A stretch of 64,000 nucleotides of DNA from Zopfochytrium polystomum (lineage: Eukaryota > Chytridiomycota > Chytridiomycetes > Chytridiales > Chytridiaceae): NCBI GenBank assembly GCA_025765615.1, contig JAIVFJ010000002.1, positions 310,001 through 374,000 of the forward strand, written 5' to 3'. How positions within the stretch are numbered: position 1 is the stretch's first letter; the number at the start of each line of letters is the position of its first letter. Of this stretch, positions 12,456-24,214 are shown one piece after another. Below the pieces are notes generated by a model. The model worked only from the letters and a program-made list of their open reading frames with translations, was not told the DNA's origin and searched no databases. Made by a program: the position numbers and the translations under genes.

Positions 12456-12542
12456 CACAATTGATTTTGCTTAGGCGCCCGACTTGTCAAAGTCAAAACC
12501 TTACACATATATTCGTGACTGCGACTTTGATGAGCCCTCGCC

Positions 12543-15466
12543 TCACACTCGGTCATCATCAGACCGCGCCATGTACTCCTCGTCTATCTCGGAATCAGAG
12601 AAGAGGTTCATTACCTCCTCATTACCCTGGCGGCGATTTCGGGCACGGGATCTCTTACTGGTTTTTCTCGGTGGCACTGTCAATCCAGCCGGCCTTGAAG
12701 CAGCTCCTCCCCTGTCCGGAGATGATGATTCGCTATTGGCGCCATTTCCCTCCTCATCACCACCATTGCGCCATACGTTGACGAACAGCGGGGCAGCTTT
12801 TTTTCGCAGCGCCTTTCCAACCCGAAGGAATTCACCGCTTGATCCACGTTCTACATCGCTGGTTCCGTCGTCGCGACGATTTCCGTCTCCGAAGCCGTCT
12901 CTGGATTCGATATAGCCTCCGCTTGGATGCCCTCTGTTGCCCAACGTGCCGTAATCGTCAACACTAGAACCACCGTCAACGCTCTCAAGTGCCTCCCTGA
13001 TCTTGCTGAAGAATCGATCCGGTCCAACCAGAGTGTAGAGCCCCGACCGAACAAACCAGGGCTTGCAAGAATCGCGAAGTTTGACGAAGCAAACAATGAT
13101 TCCGCGGTGCTTGTAGGATTCGACAATCTCAAGAAGAGTTTGGGTGGCTGTCGCGTCAACAGCCGTAACGGCACCAATGTCAAAAATAACACTTTTGATG
13201 GTTGTATCATCTCCTGTCGTAACAGCTTGAAGCTCTGCACCGTGCATGGACGCCAACGAATTTGAATGTGAATCCCCCAGGACACCCCCGCTGGCCCCGT
13301 CCATTAATGGAGCACGTCTAGCGCCGGTCCTCCGTCTTGGGGCCTCGCCTGGATGGACACCAAGCTCGCCATGCATTTCCACTCGATTCAGCCGTTCCTT
13401 CAGCTGGCCGGAATTCCCGAAGAAGAGCCCCTCTTCGATTCGAATCACCAAACTACCTTCGATGCGCTCGATTTCTCCCTTCTCGGTGATGGAGCGGAAC
13501 TTTACTTTCACTTGTCCAGTCTTAGGATCAACGACGAGGGTTTTACCAAGAATGGCGATGCGCGTCTAATTTTTGGTTAGTTTCTTGAGGTTGCACCGTG
13601 AAATCAAACACGAACGAGAGATGTGGGTTACCTTTGTAGTATGTTGCACCACAAGCAGGAGGGAAGTTCCGACACTGATAAGTGTTCCAACCTCAATGGA
13701 AATGAACAGAGTGCTCAGGAATGTCAACAGAAGGAGTCCAAGATCACTCCAAGCTCCAAGTCGGAATATGAACAGAAAGTCATGGATCTCAATAAGCTTC
13801 GTTGCAGCCACAACTATAATGGCACTACAAACGGCTTTTGGCAGGAAATAGAACAAAGGCAGAAGGGCGATGATCGTCACCAGGATTATTATACCGGTGA
13901 TGAGGCCAGCAACCTGCGTTTTCGCGCCAGAAGCGTCGTTAACAGCAGAACGACCAAGGGACCCAAAAGCGGGCCATCCTCCGCAAATAGAACCGAGAAC
14001 GTTTGCCGTTCCAATCGCCACAAGTTCTCGGTTCGGTGACATTGAATAGTTGTACTTCGTGGCATAGGTCTTCGCAACCGCTATCGACTCCACGAATCCA
14101 ATGACTGATATCAAGACGGCAGAAAGTAAGTAGAATCGAACTTTGGCTGTCGTCACTGAAGGAAACTTCGGAGCGATTAAGCCTCCTTTTACGTCACGGA
14201 GAATGTCAACACCGTATTCATCCCAGCGCAGAAAGGCGCAAAGGCACGTTGATACGACGACCAAGGCGAGAATCTCTGGAATAAGTTGAAGGACTTTAAC
14301 TTGCTTAAAATGCCCTTTCAGTGCTTTCATTAAAACAAGGAAGAGAATGCTAACACCCGAAATAATTGCTGTGAGAATATGGGTGTCGCCGATTTGCTCC
14401 AAAAGCAGCAAGAACTTCTCGACTGGAGACAGATTTTCTTCCGCGAGTATTCTCCGTTCTGGCGACGAGAGTTTGGCAACTGCTGCGGCGTTAAACGTCT
14501 CCTTGATTCCAAGTAGATTCGGGCTGAGGTCAATCATTACGACGACAGCAACAGCCGTCACGAAACCGCGTAGTAGAGCTCGCGACAGCACGGAGTCCAA
14601 GAATCCAAGTCGAAAAAATCCGAGGAGTAAAGTGAAAACACCAACTAGTAGGCCAAGAAAGTTGGCGATTGCAATGTTTTCCATTACGTTGTCGACGGGG
14701 CTGTCGCCGTCGTCTGCGAAAGCCTTCATTCCCGACTTTTCGGAGATCGCTGCTCCAACAAGGATGGAAACAAGCGCCTCTGGACCAACACCAAGCTGCC
14801 TTTAACTTGATCAGATTACTCCAGCTTTCACAAAGATTCCTCACCTTGACGTTCCCAGAATTGAGTAAACGATTAGAGGAACGAAGCACGTGTAGAGACC
14901 GTACACGGGTGGGATTTTCACCAGAGCTTGAGCGTATGAAAGCGCCTGAGGGATCAGCAGGCAGGCAACAGTCATTCCGGCGACAACATCGCCTTCCAAA
15001 TTTTTCGATATGGAGTAAGTTGGTAGCCAACTGAGGATAGGAACGTAATAACGCAGTCGCGTCCAGAATACTTGCGTCATTGTTCGCTTCCTCGCTGGTA
15101 ACGATGGAATTTGAGAAGGAGGACAGCACACGACATCGATGACTGCCTCTAAATACCTGCTGGGACAGCCGATCGATCAGTTGAGGAGCCTGCGGCAGTG
15201 TACGACGAAGGATGACGCAGGTTGGGACCATCTGCGTCTTCGTCGTTGGAGTTGAACTCGTCATAATCGTCCGCAGGTGGGGGGGGAGTAGTTGGAGATG
15301 TTGGCCCGACGAGAGAAGATGAAGTAGGCGTTGCTCCTGGGGCGGTTGAAGCTGCTGACGTCGACTGCATGCCAAACAGAAGCGGCCGAGTCTCCCCTGC
15401 GTTCGCGCTCATTTTGCAAGCCTGCGCCTCTGATTCTTTTGATTGCAGCTTTCCAAAAAAGGCCAT
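12543..15466 (-). CDS. SulP/SLC26-family anion transporter with STAS domain
   Basis: Four exons, complement(join(12543..13565,13632..14799,14845..15094,15157..15466)), give about 916 aa. An acidic cytosolic N-terminus leads to the SulP entry motif (SWLPTYSISKNLEGDVVAGM), then LIPQALSYA, PPVYGLYTCFVP and GTSRQLGVGPEALVS. About a dozen hydrophobic segments follow. The C-terminal STAS domain (residues ~580-760) includes VIFDIGAVTAVDATATQTL and carries a long low-complexity insertion rich in Arg and Gly. A basic, Ser-rich tail ends the protein. Relatives carry sulfate, bicarbonate or other anions, and some fungal ones are vacuolar. The substrate is not deducible here. A second in-frame ATG at 15412 is possible. 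The 46 bp to the SEN34 stop shows very tight packing. Confidence 0.9.
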
Positions 15467-15512
15467 CCCATCTCCCCCCAAAACCCACGAAATGTCCAAC
15501 ACAGCAGGGCAA

Positions 15513-16719
15513 TCAGTCCCTGTATTGAGTGTTCCAGCCCGTCCACGCTATATCTAGAAAATGGGCAACGTTCTTGCTGTCGTCCCAGGTGGCTACGAGC
15601 CTTCCTTTCTTTGCGTTCCGCGCAAGCCGTCCGTGTATAATTGCATCAAGTCCACAAAACTCCTGATTCTCGTTCACAATACTAACCACAAAGGACGAGT
15701 GGTGCTGCAGTGGATCACCTAAACAGAAGCAAAAAATCAAAGAGATGTCAGACGCACTTGAGGAGTGGCGCGAAGCGCCATGTTTGAATGTCAACGGCAT
15801 CAATGAGCTCGAGCAACTTTACCCTTGTAGAGAAGGAAATCGCCTCCGAATTTCAAACCGCTAGTCATGACCCATCCAGCACGCCAAAGGGTTTCAAACA
15901 CAAGACAGCGATGGCGAAGAGCCGTTCGATAGTGCTCTGGCTGTGAAGGCGCAATGGCATCCACGTAATCCTGTACAGAACTCGTTTGGGTCAAAGGCAT
16001 CTTGGCTGGCGTATACCAGCGGTCCGAATAAGCGGTTCGCGTCAGAACAAGCGGAGGTAGTGGAGGAGGTAATTCGGGCCGCACATCCCCCGCAGATTTC
16101 TTGTCGGTTTTCTTCTTCGTCGGCGTTGGGTCTTCATTGGTTGCTGGACCAAAGAATGCAGATTCAGATGATTCCTGTGACTGTGCCTTCACTCTGCGTG
16201 CTGCTGCGCGCTCGGCGCGCTTTTTCAAAAGCTCCGGTGGTAATCTAGCTTGAACTGCGACTTTATTCTGCGTTTCCTGCTCTCGACGCTTATCGAGCTC
16301 GTCCGTTATGCGCTCCAGCTCTTCCTCCAACTTCGAGTAAGTGGGTTCTGTCGACAAGACCCGGTCCTCTTGAAGAACGGCAATTCCTGAAGAGGCGAAC
16401 ATCAAAGAGGAAAAAGTAAACTGAACTGAATGTCTTTCTAATGATTTGAGGTTGGCAAACCTTCCCGCAAGAGCACCCACACCTCCTCCGCGCGTAGGCA
16501 CAACGGGAGTCCCATTATAAGGTTCTGATTGGGCAGTTTCGGGAGTGTTCCGGACCACCTTCCAACGATGCGGTGGCTCCGTCGCACCGCTGCCGCCTCT
16601 GCTGCGTTCCAAATGAAGAACGATGGGGCTGTGTTGTTTGGTTGGCTCTCGCTGGAGAGCTCACGACAACCTGTTGTGCTACTGCACGGAGAGAAGGACA
16701 CCATCACTTTTCCCATCAT
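15513..16719 (-). CDS. SEN34: tRNA-splicing endonuclease catalytic subunit Sen34
   Basis: Three exons, complement(join(15513..15718,15823..16386,16461..16719)), encode 342 aa. The N-terminal domain matches Sen34 (HRIVGRWSGTLPK, then NLIMGLPLCLRAEEVWVLL). A charged coiled linker follows. The C-terminal nuclease domain reads WVMTSGLKFGGDFLLYKGD, with the expected catalytic Tyr in LLY, His in HHSSF and Lys in RNAKKGR. In the known heterotetramer Sen34 cuts the 3' splice site of pre-tRNAs. It is nuclear in many eukaryotes and mitochondrial-surface in yeast. The protein begins at an ATG pair (16719/16716) and has about 40 extra residues before the conserved start, which could reflect a further small intron. 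Confidence 0.9.
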
Positions 16720-16829
16720 CCTGGCCTTGTCACGAAAGAAAGGCTGCCATCAGCAGCCTTCACGGCACTGTAGTGAACAAATGTACTATATTCCGACCCC
16801 GCCAAAAACTAAACATGAAGAGTATTTCA

Positions 16830-19077
16830 TCAACTATCGTGCAGCTCCAAAATGGCTGACCCTGGCGAATGGAAGGGAATGTAAGTTTGAATCGCTTCCC
16901 TTTTTGAACTCACTTGCAAGAAGCTGCAATTCCTCGTATTCCTTCATATTTTCCTGCTTTCGCTAATAAATCTTCACCCTGTATGTATTTCACTGAAGAC
17001 CAACCTGTAAGCTCTCCATTACTTGGAGGTACTGAATAATAACGTTAGCAGCTATAGAATGCACCGCCTGTCGTACCTGAAATAGGGTGTCACGCGGCCA
17101 CATTGTTTCAGCCTGAGAACCTTCCAGAGCCGCGAGCGTCTCTGCAACTGTTTGCTCCCACCCTTGCCAAAAATCAATTGCAGGAAACTATCCATGTTGG
17201 GGGCATACCTTTTGAGATTCCTTGGCTTGTAACTAGAAGTCTCTGGATAGACTGGAGAACGTTTCTGAAAGTAGTTTTTAAAACTGTGAACCGTCCCACG
17301 CACTTGAGACGTACGGAGCCCGCGTCTGATACTTGAGAGATTCTTGGCTTTTTCCTAACTCAGCCCTTTCCTCCTCGACGGCGGCCTTGAGATTCGTTCT
17401 AATGTCAAGCGCTACGCGTCAAAGCTGGACTTTTCTCCAAAAATCACTTCTCTAGCTTACATGGATCGCTGTATGTTGCCTTGCAAAGCGAGCTCTTTGT
17501 TCAACTTTTTTCTCATTTTTTCGATCTTCTTCCTTTGTACTTCTTGAACTTCTTCTGCTTTGAGGGTTTCGCTGATTTTGTCGAAGTTGTTTACTAATGC
17601 GGCAGAACGTCAACTGAGAAAAACCGCGGCGGTCTTGCCGCTCACCCATGGCACCGACAAAAATGTTTCGGAAGATAAAAGCCCCGAGGCAGACCCAGCT
17701 GAGAATGTATAGTTGCGACCAGACCGAGTCAACGAAGTGAGATAGTTCTCGATTTATCGGATCCCATTGATCCAAGGTGAGAAGTTGGAAAAGCGATCGC
17801 AGTGCATTGCCGATATTTCTGAGATGGGCATCAGCTGATTGGGTTGAAAAATTGGGCTTTCTTACTCAAAATATCCACGGTACTCCTCAAACTCCGGAGA
17901 TTCCGAGAACGGTTTGTACAAAAAGACTCCAACGATAGCGTAGATATAAGTGACTATTAGGCAAAGCAGCATGATATAGGTCATTGACTTATTAGCTAGC
18001 GCGCGTGTGAGCTGTCATTTTGCAGTCGAGGAATTCAAGCATGACATACCTGGAACGCTTGGAGAATGGTAGTGATAATCAGCCTCAACGCAGAGTTTCT
18101 GATCGCAATCTTGAGGATTCGCAAGCAGCGCAAAGTCTCTAGCTCTCCGAAATGCGCCAGAACAAACTGGTTGTTTGGGCCAAGAAGTTCAACCAGTTCC
18201 GGCACTGTGGTCTGTGCAAATTACAGCAAATTGATTCAGTGGCTCTTTGTAGTTTCGACGCGACATACAAGAAGAGTCACCACAATGTCAGCCAAAACCC
18301 AGTAATCCCGAAAAAACTCTTCGTGGTTGTCCAGGGCGAGGAGGACAAATTCAATTACGAAGACGAGAATGGATAAGCTATTCAGTACTGATATGAATTG
18401 GAACAGCGACCAGTAGTGGAAGCGATCCGGCCATAATTCTAGTCCACGGAGCTTAGATCCACGATGCCGGATTCGCATTCAATTATTTACCAGCGCTTAT
18501 ACCGATCATAATCGAATCGAGCAGGAGAATGAACCAAACAAAGTTTCTGAAAATTGACCCTGGAAAAATCGTCGATGAAGCGAGATTCGGTATTCGCGTG
18601 CGGCACCTCGAAGAATCCATCCCGCCCAAGCTCCAATGGGCAGAGAGTTTATATTCCGTGTGCGCGTCAATCTCCTGTCAGTTTTGACTCCGTCGGTTTG
18701 CTGGGTGCGCTTGAAAACCTGAAGCACCAACTAATCAAGATCAACTCTGTGGACGGGATTCCACGCACATGAAATTTGATGAGCTGGTGAGGATTCTCCA
18801 ACAAGATCTTCGCCCGGACTTTCGGATCTGGGATTTGCTTTGGTTGGCCACGATGCGTTTGTCTTTTTCATCGCGTACCTGCTATGTCACGCGAAGTGTG
18901 GGTTGGAGGTTGCACATTCGCGTTGTCAGTGAGATTGTCGAGAAGTTGAAACTCGTCAATCAGCTTAGTCCTAAACAGAGTTGTCCTCTTGGACAGATCA
19001 TGAAATGTCTGGAGGCGCAGTTAGCATCGCTGCTAGTGCTTGCTCTCGTCTTCAGGGCGCACACTCTCAGGGTCCAT
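16830..19077 (-). CDS. CatSper2-like voltage-gated cation channel subunit
   Basis: Gene with about a dozen small exons. Individual joins are certain for the 3' half and approximate in the 5' third. In order, the protein shows an N-terminal helix (FRTKLIDEFQLLDNL) and the pre-S1 motif GAWAGWILRG. S1 reads FRNFVWFILLLDSIMIGIS. An S2-S3 segment ends EEFFRDYWVLADIVVTLL. S4 is Arg-bearing (ETLRCLRILKIAIRNSALR) and S5 reads MTYIMLLCLIVTYIYAIVG. The pore helix LFQLLTLDQW has the CatSper T-x-D-x-W filter. S6 reads YILSWVCLGAFIFRNIFVGAM. A charged coiled-coil tail ends in a C-terminal block (ETMWPRDTLFQ, then YLQVMESLQ and RKQENMKEYEELQLLA). Blocks outside the membrane also match CatSper2, so this is not a generic six-helix channel. 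In animals CatSper2 is one of four pore subunits carrying Ca2+ into the sperm flagellum. The start at 19077 is only 32 bp from the SDE2 stop. Confidence 0.88.
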
Positions 19078-19109
19078 CACACAAAATATAATTTATTGGA
19101 CAATTCCTC

Positions 19110-19903
19110 TCAAGCTTTTGCTTTGCCTTTCCCCTTTGGGTTGACTGTCACAACTGCGTCGTCGTCTGACTCGGAGTCGTCGTCTCCCCTTTTGTGGGAG
19201 AAATTAGAGCGGTGCCCAACAGAATGCTAATTGCACAGCTCACCAAACTGCCTTCTTCTGCGGCTTAGTCGCAGCTTTTTTCGATGCTGCGGACTTCTTC
19301 AGTGCTAGCAAGTTACCAGGTCAGCACATGAGCACAATCTCGATCAATTACCTCTTTCCACCGTGTCTTTAACATCCTCCAAGGCCTTCTCATGATCCTT
19401 CAGGAACTCGTTTTCGTCGATACGAATTTTCTTTGGCTCTTGCTCTTTCAGTCCCTCTTTGATCTTCTCTTCGGCGTTCTCCCGCTGCTTCCGCTTACGT
19501 TCTGGTTCTTTCGCCATGTACTCTGCGAGTCTGAAACGTAAAAGATCAGAACATGAAAACTGCGGACGGGAAGAGTGCCAACTCACTTTTTGGCGTCATT
19601 AACAGTTTTTAGTCGTCGACCGGACAGATCGCGGCATGCCTCGAAGTTGGTAGTTTTTTGTGAGGACATCTTTCCACCTTGAGCTCGCAGCATTGACCCG
19701 AAGCCGCCTTTGCCGCCCTATCGATGGAACCAGTTTAAATCAGCTCAACGCTCGAGCACAGAACGCAAGAAACTAACTCTCAGTCGCAGAGGGCTGTCAT
19801 CCGAAGCAAGGGCCGCTGCAAGAACGTCGGGATCGTCATGTTTGAGGTCGACCGTGCCATCGACCGCAGTGCCATCGAACGGGATGTGGACCTCAATCGT
19901 CAT
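19110..19903 (-). CDS. SDE2: Sde2 family splicing / genome-stability factor with ubiquitin-like N-terminus
   Basis: Five exons, complement(join(19110..19188,19244..19304,19352..19530,19587..19717,19778..19903)), give 191 aa. Exon 1 encodes a short ubiquitin-fold segment. The first intron splits the protein right at the processing site, so splicing creates [13 protein letters not shown]. In characterised Sde2 proteins a deubiquitinase cuts after the GG to expose a Lys N-terminus, and the mature protein works in the spliceosome and in replication-stress response. The conserved [18 protein letters not shown] and basic [15 protein letters not shown] helix follow. The tail is acidic (DDDSESDDD) and ends in Lys/Ala. 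It diverges from RPL11. Confidence 0.9.
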
Positions 19904-19962
19904 TTGGGCAGCTTATTTTTGACAAGTACGAAAAGGCCCTTCAGAAAAATCTCGTTGCAAAG
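19904..19962. promoter_or_regulatory. Very short divergent promoter/leader between SDE2 and RPL11
   Basis: Only 59 bp separate the two start codons (19903 on minus, 19963 on plus). Promoter elements and the 5' leaders of both transcripts must overlap or lie inside the neighbouring genes. No TATA box is evident. Confidence 0.6.
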
Positions 19963-20943
19963 ATGGTAAGATGTCGCCCCTGTCCAACCGCCAGTACTGT
20001 TGCACCACTAGAACGCGGTCGGTATGACAGCCGAAATCTTCATCAGCACTGAAAGGGCTCACACGATCGTAGAAGTAGCAGCTTTGCTATGGAATGAGGC
20101 GTTGGCGAGACGAGACGGGACGGGATGGGATGGGATGGGATGGGATGGGTTGGGTTGGGTTGGGTTGGGACGGCACTTCCACACGACAGATGGGACAATC
20201 GCAGAGTTTCCTAGAAGCGCTACGATCTGACATCGCAGCAGCAAGCATTTCTATGCATCGAGCTGATCGTCGCCGATTATCCTGCCTGGAAAGGCCGCCC
20301 TTAATCTTACCCCTGCTGCTGAGATGAGCGGCTCGCCCCTAATTGCTCCCTTTCTCCTAGGCTGAAGAGAAGACCCAGAACATCAACCGGGAGCTGAAGC
20401 TGGAGAAGCTCTGCCTCAACATTTGCGTTGGCGAGTCTGGTGACAGGCTTACCCGTGCATCGAAGGTGCTGGAGCAGCTGACAGGTCAGGCGCCTGTCTA
20501 CTCGAAGGCCCGCTACACCATCCGTACCTTCGGTATCCGTCGTAACGAGAAGATCGCTGTTCACTGCACCGTCCGTGGCGCGAAGGCAGAGGAGATCCTC
20601 GAGCGCGGTCTCAAGGTGAAGGAGTACGAGCTCAAGAAGAGCAACTTCTCCGCCACCGGCAACTTCGGCTTCGGTATCCAGGAGCACATTGACCTGGGTA
20701 TTAAGTACGATCCCTCCATCGGTATCTACGGTAAGGAACAGCCGTCCTCTTCTTGCTACATTCAGTGGGCTTACTTTTTACTTCTCAGGTATGGACTTCT
20801 ACGTTGTCATGGGTCGTCCTGGTCTCCGCGTTTCCCGCAAGAAGCACAAGTGGGGTCGCATTGGCGCTCCTCACCGGTTGTCGAAGGAGGAGACCATGGC
20901 GTGGTTCAAGAAGCGATTCGATGGTGTTGTCCTCAACAAGTAA
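19963..20943 (+). CDS. RPL11: 60S ribosomal protein L11 (uL5)
   Basis: Three exons, join(19963..19965,20361..20730,20789..20943), give 175 aa, the normal length. The first coding exon is the ATG alone, followed by a GTAAGA donor and a 395-nt intron, a layout common for ribosomal protein genes. The protein shows the full uL5 sequence ([52 protein letters not shown]). It binds 5S rRNA with uL18 in the central protuberance of the large subunit. Strong codon bias toward C-ending codons is visible, as expected for high expression. Its 3' end converges with MAK5, 225 bp apart. Confidence 0.97.
20116..20170 (+). repeat. G-rich pentamer tandem repeat in RPL11 intron 1
   Basis: About eleven units of GGGAC/GGGAT then GGGTT with strict 5-nt spacing of GGG runs, on the transcribed strand. 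It could form a G-quadruplex in pre-mRNA. Confidence 0.85.
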
Positions 20944-21168
20944 ACGAGGGTGGTGTGTTGAATCGGTGTTTCTGATGATGTTGAATTTGTGTGGGGGGGA
21001 CGTTGTCCTCATGGCGGTTCGGTGGGATGGTGAAGCGATTCGCCAAAAATACAGTGCTGATATTAGCCCTTCTTTGTCATCTATATTTGCCCACCCAGGC
21101 GGGGATCTTTGGCTCAGCATTAACTATTTCGCGCTAACGCGACCCACATAACATACATTTTAGTTTTC

Positions 21169-24100
21169 CTACTGGTCCCGCACAGTGTCCCTGCCCAGAA
21201 TAACCCGTTTCGCCTTCCTCCGATTGGCACCCTCCTTCTTTGCCACCGACGCGTCCTTCACTGCATTCTGCCCAGCATCGAAAATCTGCCCGCTCTCTCC
21301 TTTCGCGGCCTTATCCATCTTTGCTGTGAGAGACAAGTCGTTCGCCATACCTGAAGTTGGGTACTTTAACGTGAGACCTCGCGGGAACACCGGGGTGTTC
21401 AAAAGAGCCGCAAGTTCCGCCTTCATCGCTGGAAGACGAGACGGGTCAACCACCGGCTTCCCGCCTTTTGCACCCTTTGCACCTTTTCGAACTTTGCGCC
21501 TCTTGCGTGATGTTGTGCCAGCCGAAGGTTCGTCCGAGTCCTTTTCTTCATCAGACCTGACCAAGGGAGGCATCAGATCTCTTCGCGCGTCAAAATAATC
21601 GGTTGCGTTCTTACAAGATCAAGTCCGCTGCTTCGGCAGCTTTTTTGAGCCAATCCGACTCGGCTTTTTTCTTTTTCTGCTTGTGCTCCTCGGCTTCCAC
21701 TTTTCTGGCAAGAACCACCCTCTTCCGCGCTTCGGCCAAGATGCTCAGGTCCATCGGGAGCAGCGGAATGATTACATTTCCAGTGGCTTCGTCCAGCCGC
21801 CCCAGCGATCGGCAAAGTCGCTTCATTTGGGCGACCTCCTTCGGTCCACAAAGAAGAATACTGACACCATCGCGAGTCGAGGAGGTTGTCGTCATACGTG
21901 CAGTGCGGCCCGAACGGTGGACGTACAGCTCTGCCGTTCGTGGGAGGTGGTAATGAATCACGTGGTCTACCGCAGGAATGTCGAGACCACGCGCGGCGAC
22001 ATCTGAGGCGACGAGGACTGTCTTGTTGGAGCTTCGGAACCTGGCAGTCGCGATACAAAACAAAGTCAGAACAATAAAGGCCGGCTAAGGACAAAAGAGC
22101 ACCTGACTAACCTGTCTAAATTCTTGAGACGTTGCCTCTGCTGCATTTCCGCGTGAATTGTAACCGCAGCCACACCAACGCAGTTTAAAACCGAAACAAG
22201 CCTCCTTGCCGAATCGATAGAGTTGACAAACACCAAAGTCCTCGACTGGGAGCTGTATCTCATCAAGAGGTACCAGAGGACAGCGTCCTTGTCCTCGTCC
22301 ATGCACTCAACGCGGACCTCGGACAGCTCCGCTGGCAACAAAGTGCTTGTTGAAGTATCGACAACGGCTAATGAGGATGCCTCCAAATTTAAACGTTCCA
22401 CGAGGGCAGCAATGGAAGTTGAGCTCTCGCCACCCCGGGCACGCGCGGCCTTTGCCTTCTTGTGGTTGGAGAGGTTGCGGAACATGTCGCTTGTGTCGGA
22501 CAAAGTTGCGGAAAAGACGAAAGTTTGGCGAAATTTGGGAAGCTTGAAGGCCTTCGTCGGTTGATGCAAAATGTCGTCACTGAGAAGCGGCGTGAGCCTT
22601 CCAACAGAGGAAACGTGTGACAAAGCAGGTCTTCTTACGTGCGGTCAAGGCTTATCGCAACAAGCAGTTTATCAAGATCTTTAAAGTGACCGGCTTCCAG
22701 CATTCTGTCGGCCTCGTCGATTGCCAGAAACTGGCAGCAGCGGAGCGAGGATAGCAGCCCATCGTTCTCGGAAGCCAGCTCCCAAAGTCGACCGGGTGTT
22801 GCAACAATTATATCAGGGTGATAGCTTAAGAGACGGCGCTGCTTATCAAGAGCCATACCACCAACTACGGGAACCACCTGGAGAGTTTTTAGTCAGGTCT
22901 CGCAATTCACTGCGGCGAACTCACCAGTGCCGACGTGTACTTGGCGATCGCCTTCAAATGGTCTGTCACTTGAATTGCCAGCTCGCGCGTCGGTGCGAGA
23001 ACGATGCCAACCACCGGCCTCTCCGGACGATTCTTCACGCACCGTTTCCTGCCTTCTTTCGCGTCGCGAATCGCAACAGCCTGGACCAAAGGGATGCCAA
23101 ACGCCAGCGTCTTTCCTGAGCCTGTAGCAGCTGCTCCGACGACGTGCTTTCGCTTTGGGTGGCCAGTGACAGGCTCCAACGCAGCAGCGAGAGCGAGCGA
23201 TTGGATTGGGGTTGGCGCTGTGAACGAGAGTTCAGAGAGCGCGCGGTGAATGCGGGGATGAACGCTCAGATGAGACCACTCTGGCAGAGTCATCGCCTCA
23301 TCCTCTTGATCGTCATCTCCTGAGTCGATTTGTTCCCGTTCGTCGCTTCCGTCGTCGTGCTCCTCCTCCTCGTCCTCTTTGTCCAACTCCTCCTCGTCGT
23401 CATTGATTTCTGCGTCTACATCAGCGTCGCCACTGTTCACATCTTTCATTTCGTAGTCACTTTCATTGAGGTTGTTTGTTGCTACTTCAGCAGTCTCCGA
23501 TTGCTTGCGCTTTTTCGTCGTCCGTCCTTTGGTTTCTGCAAGCGAGCTTTTCTTCGCGTGATCCGACTCGGAGAATTCATCAATATGAATGAACTGTGAT
23601 GATTCATCTGCGGGGAGTGTGGCGTATGGCGTCGCGGGCTTCGCTGGTTTTCGCTTGACCCCGTTGACTGGCTGCAGACCTGGGTGAGCATTGGCTCATG
23701 ATCGCAAAGGAGATTCACACACCTTCAGTTTGATTGTCTTGGAGCCGTCGCGCCCATCGACAACATCCACGTCGACGCCCTCGATTTCCTCTAAACAGAG
23801 GTAGCCGCCGAATTCGTCCCCTCGGCGGCGAGTCGTTCCGTCCATGAAAATCCCAGATGGCGTTTCCACTTCGCGCCAAGGAAGTTTTCCAAACTCTACG
23901 TCCTCCGCCAAGCTTTGGTCACTATCGCTTTCCGCGTGATCTTCCGGTTTAGCTTCTTCAAAGTCCTCAACAGGGACCTTCTCGACTTTCCGCGAAACAA
24001 GCTTGCGCTTTTTGGCTGGAGTCGGATGCGGTGGGTCATACTGGCCATCATCATCATCGCCGTCACCGACGGCGGAGGACGCGGCATGCTTCCGGGTCGC

Positions 24101-24214
24101 CTTTAGCTTGCGCAGCTTCAGCCCGGCCACTGCTTTACGAATCGCGACTTTCGCCGCGGAGGATTTCGGTACTGTTATCAGCTTCTTTGGGGCAGATTTT
24201 GTGATCGCTTTCAT
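21169..24214 (-). CDS. MAK5: DEAD-box ATP-dependent RNA helicase Mak5/DDX24
   Basis: Six exons, complement(join(21169..21580,21615..22040,22112..22597,22639..22877,22925..23671,23723..24214)), encode 933 aa. A basic N-terminus holds [14 protein letters not shown] and a long Asp/Glu-rich stretch. The helicase core shows the Q motif (TAPTPIQS), AAATGSGKT (I), PTRELAIQ (Ia), TPGR (Ib), DEAD (II), FSAT (III), ARGLDIP (V) and HRSGRTAR (VI). The C-terminal region [17 protein letters not shown] is typical of Mak5. In yeast the protein acts in nucleolar 60S assembly. The last intron uses a weak acceptor (GCGAAG), so the few residues around that junction are the least certain. Confidence 0.94.

Noticed and set aside
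14530..15375. Open frame of 281 codons on minus across the SulP gene
   Set aside because: It overlaps the SulP exons in another frame, lacks motifs and contains intron sequence.
19966..20360. Intronic snoRNA in RPL11
   Set aside because: Isolated box C- and D-like words were seen, but no terminal stem or properly spaced C/D or H/ACA pair.
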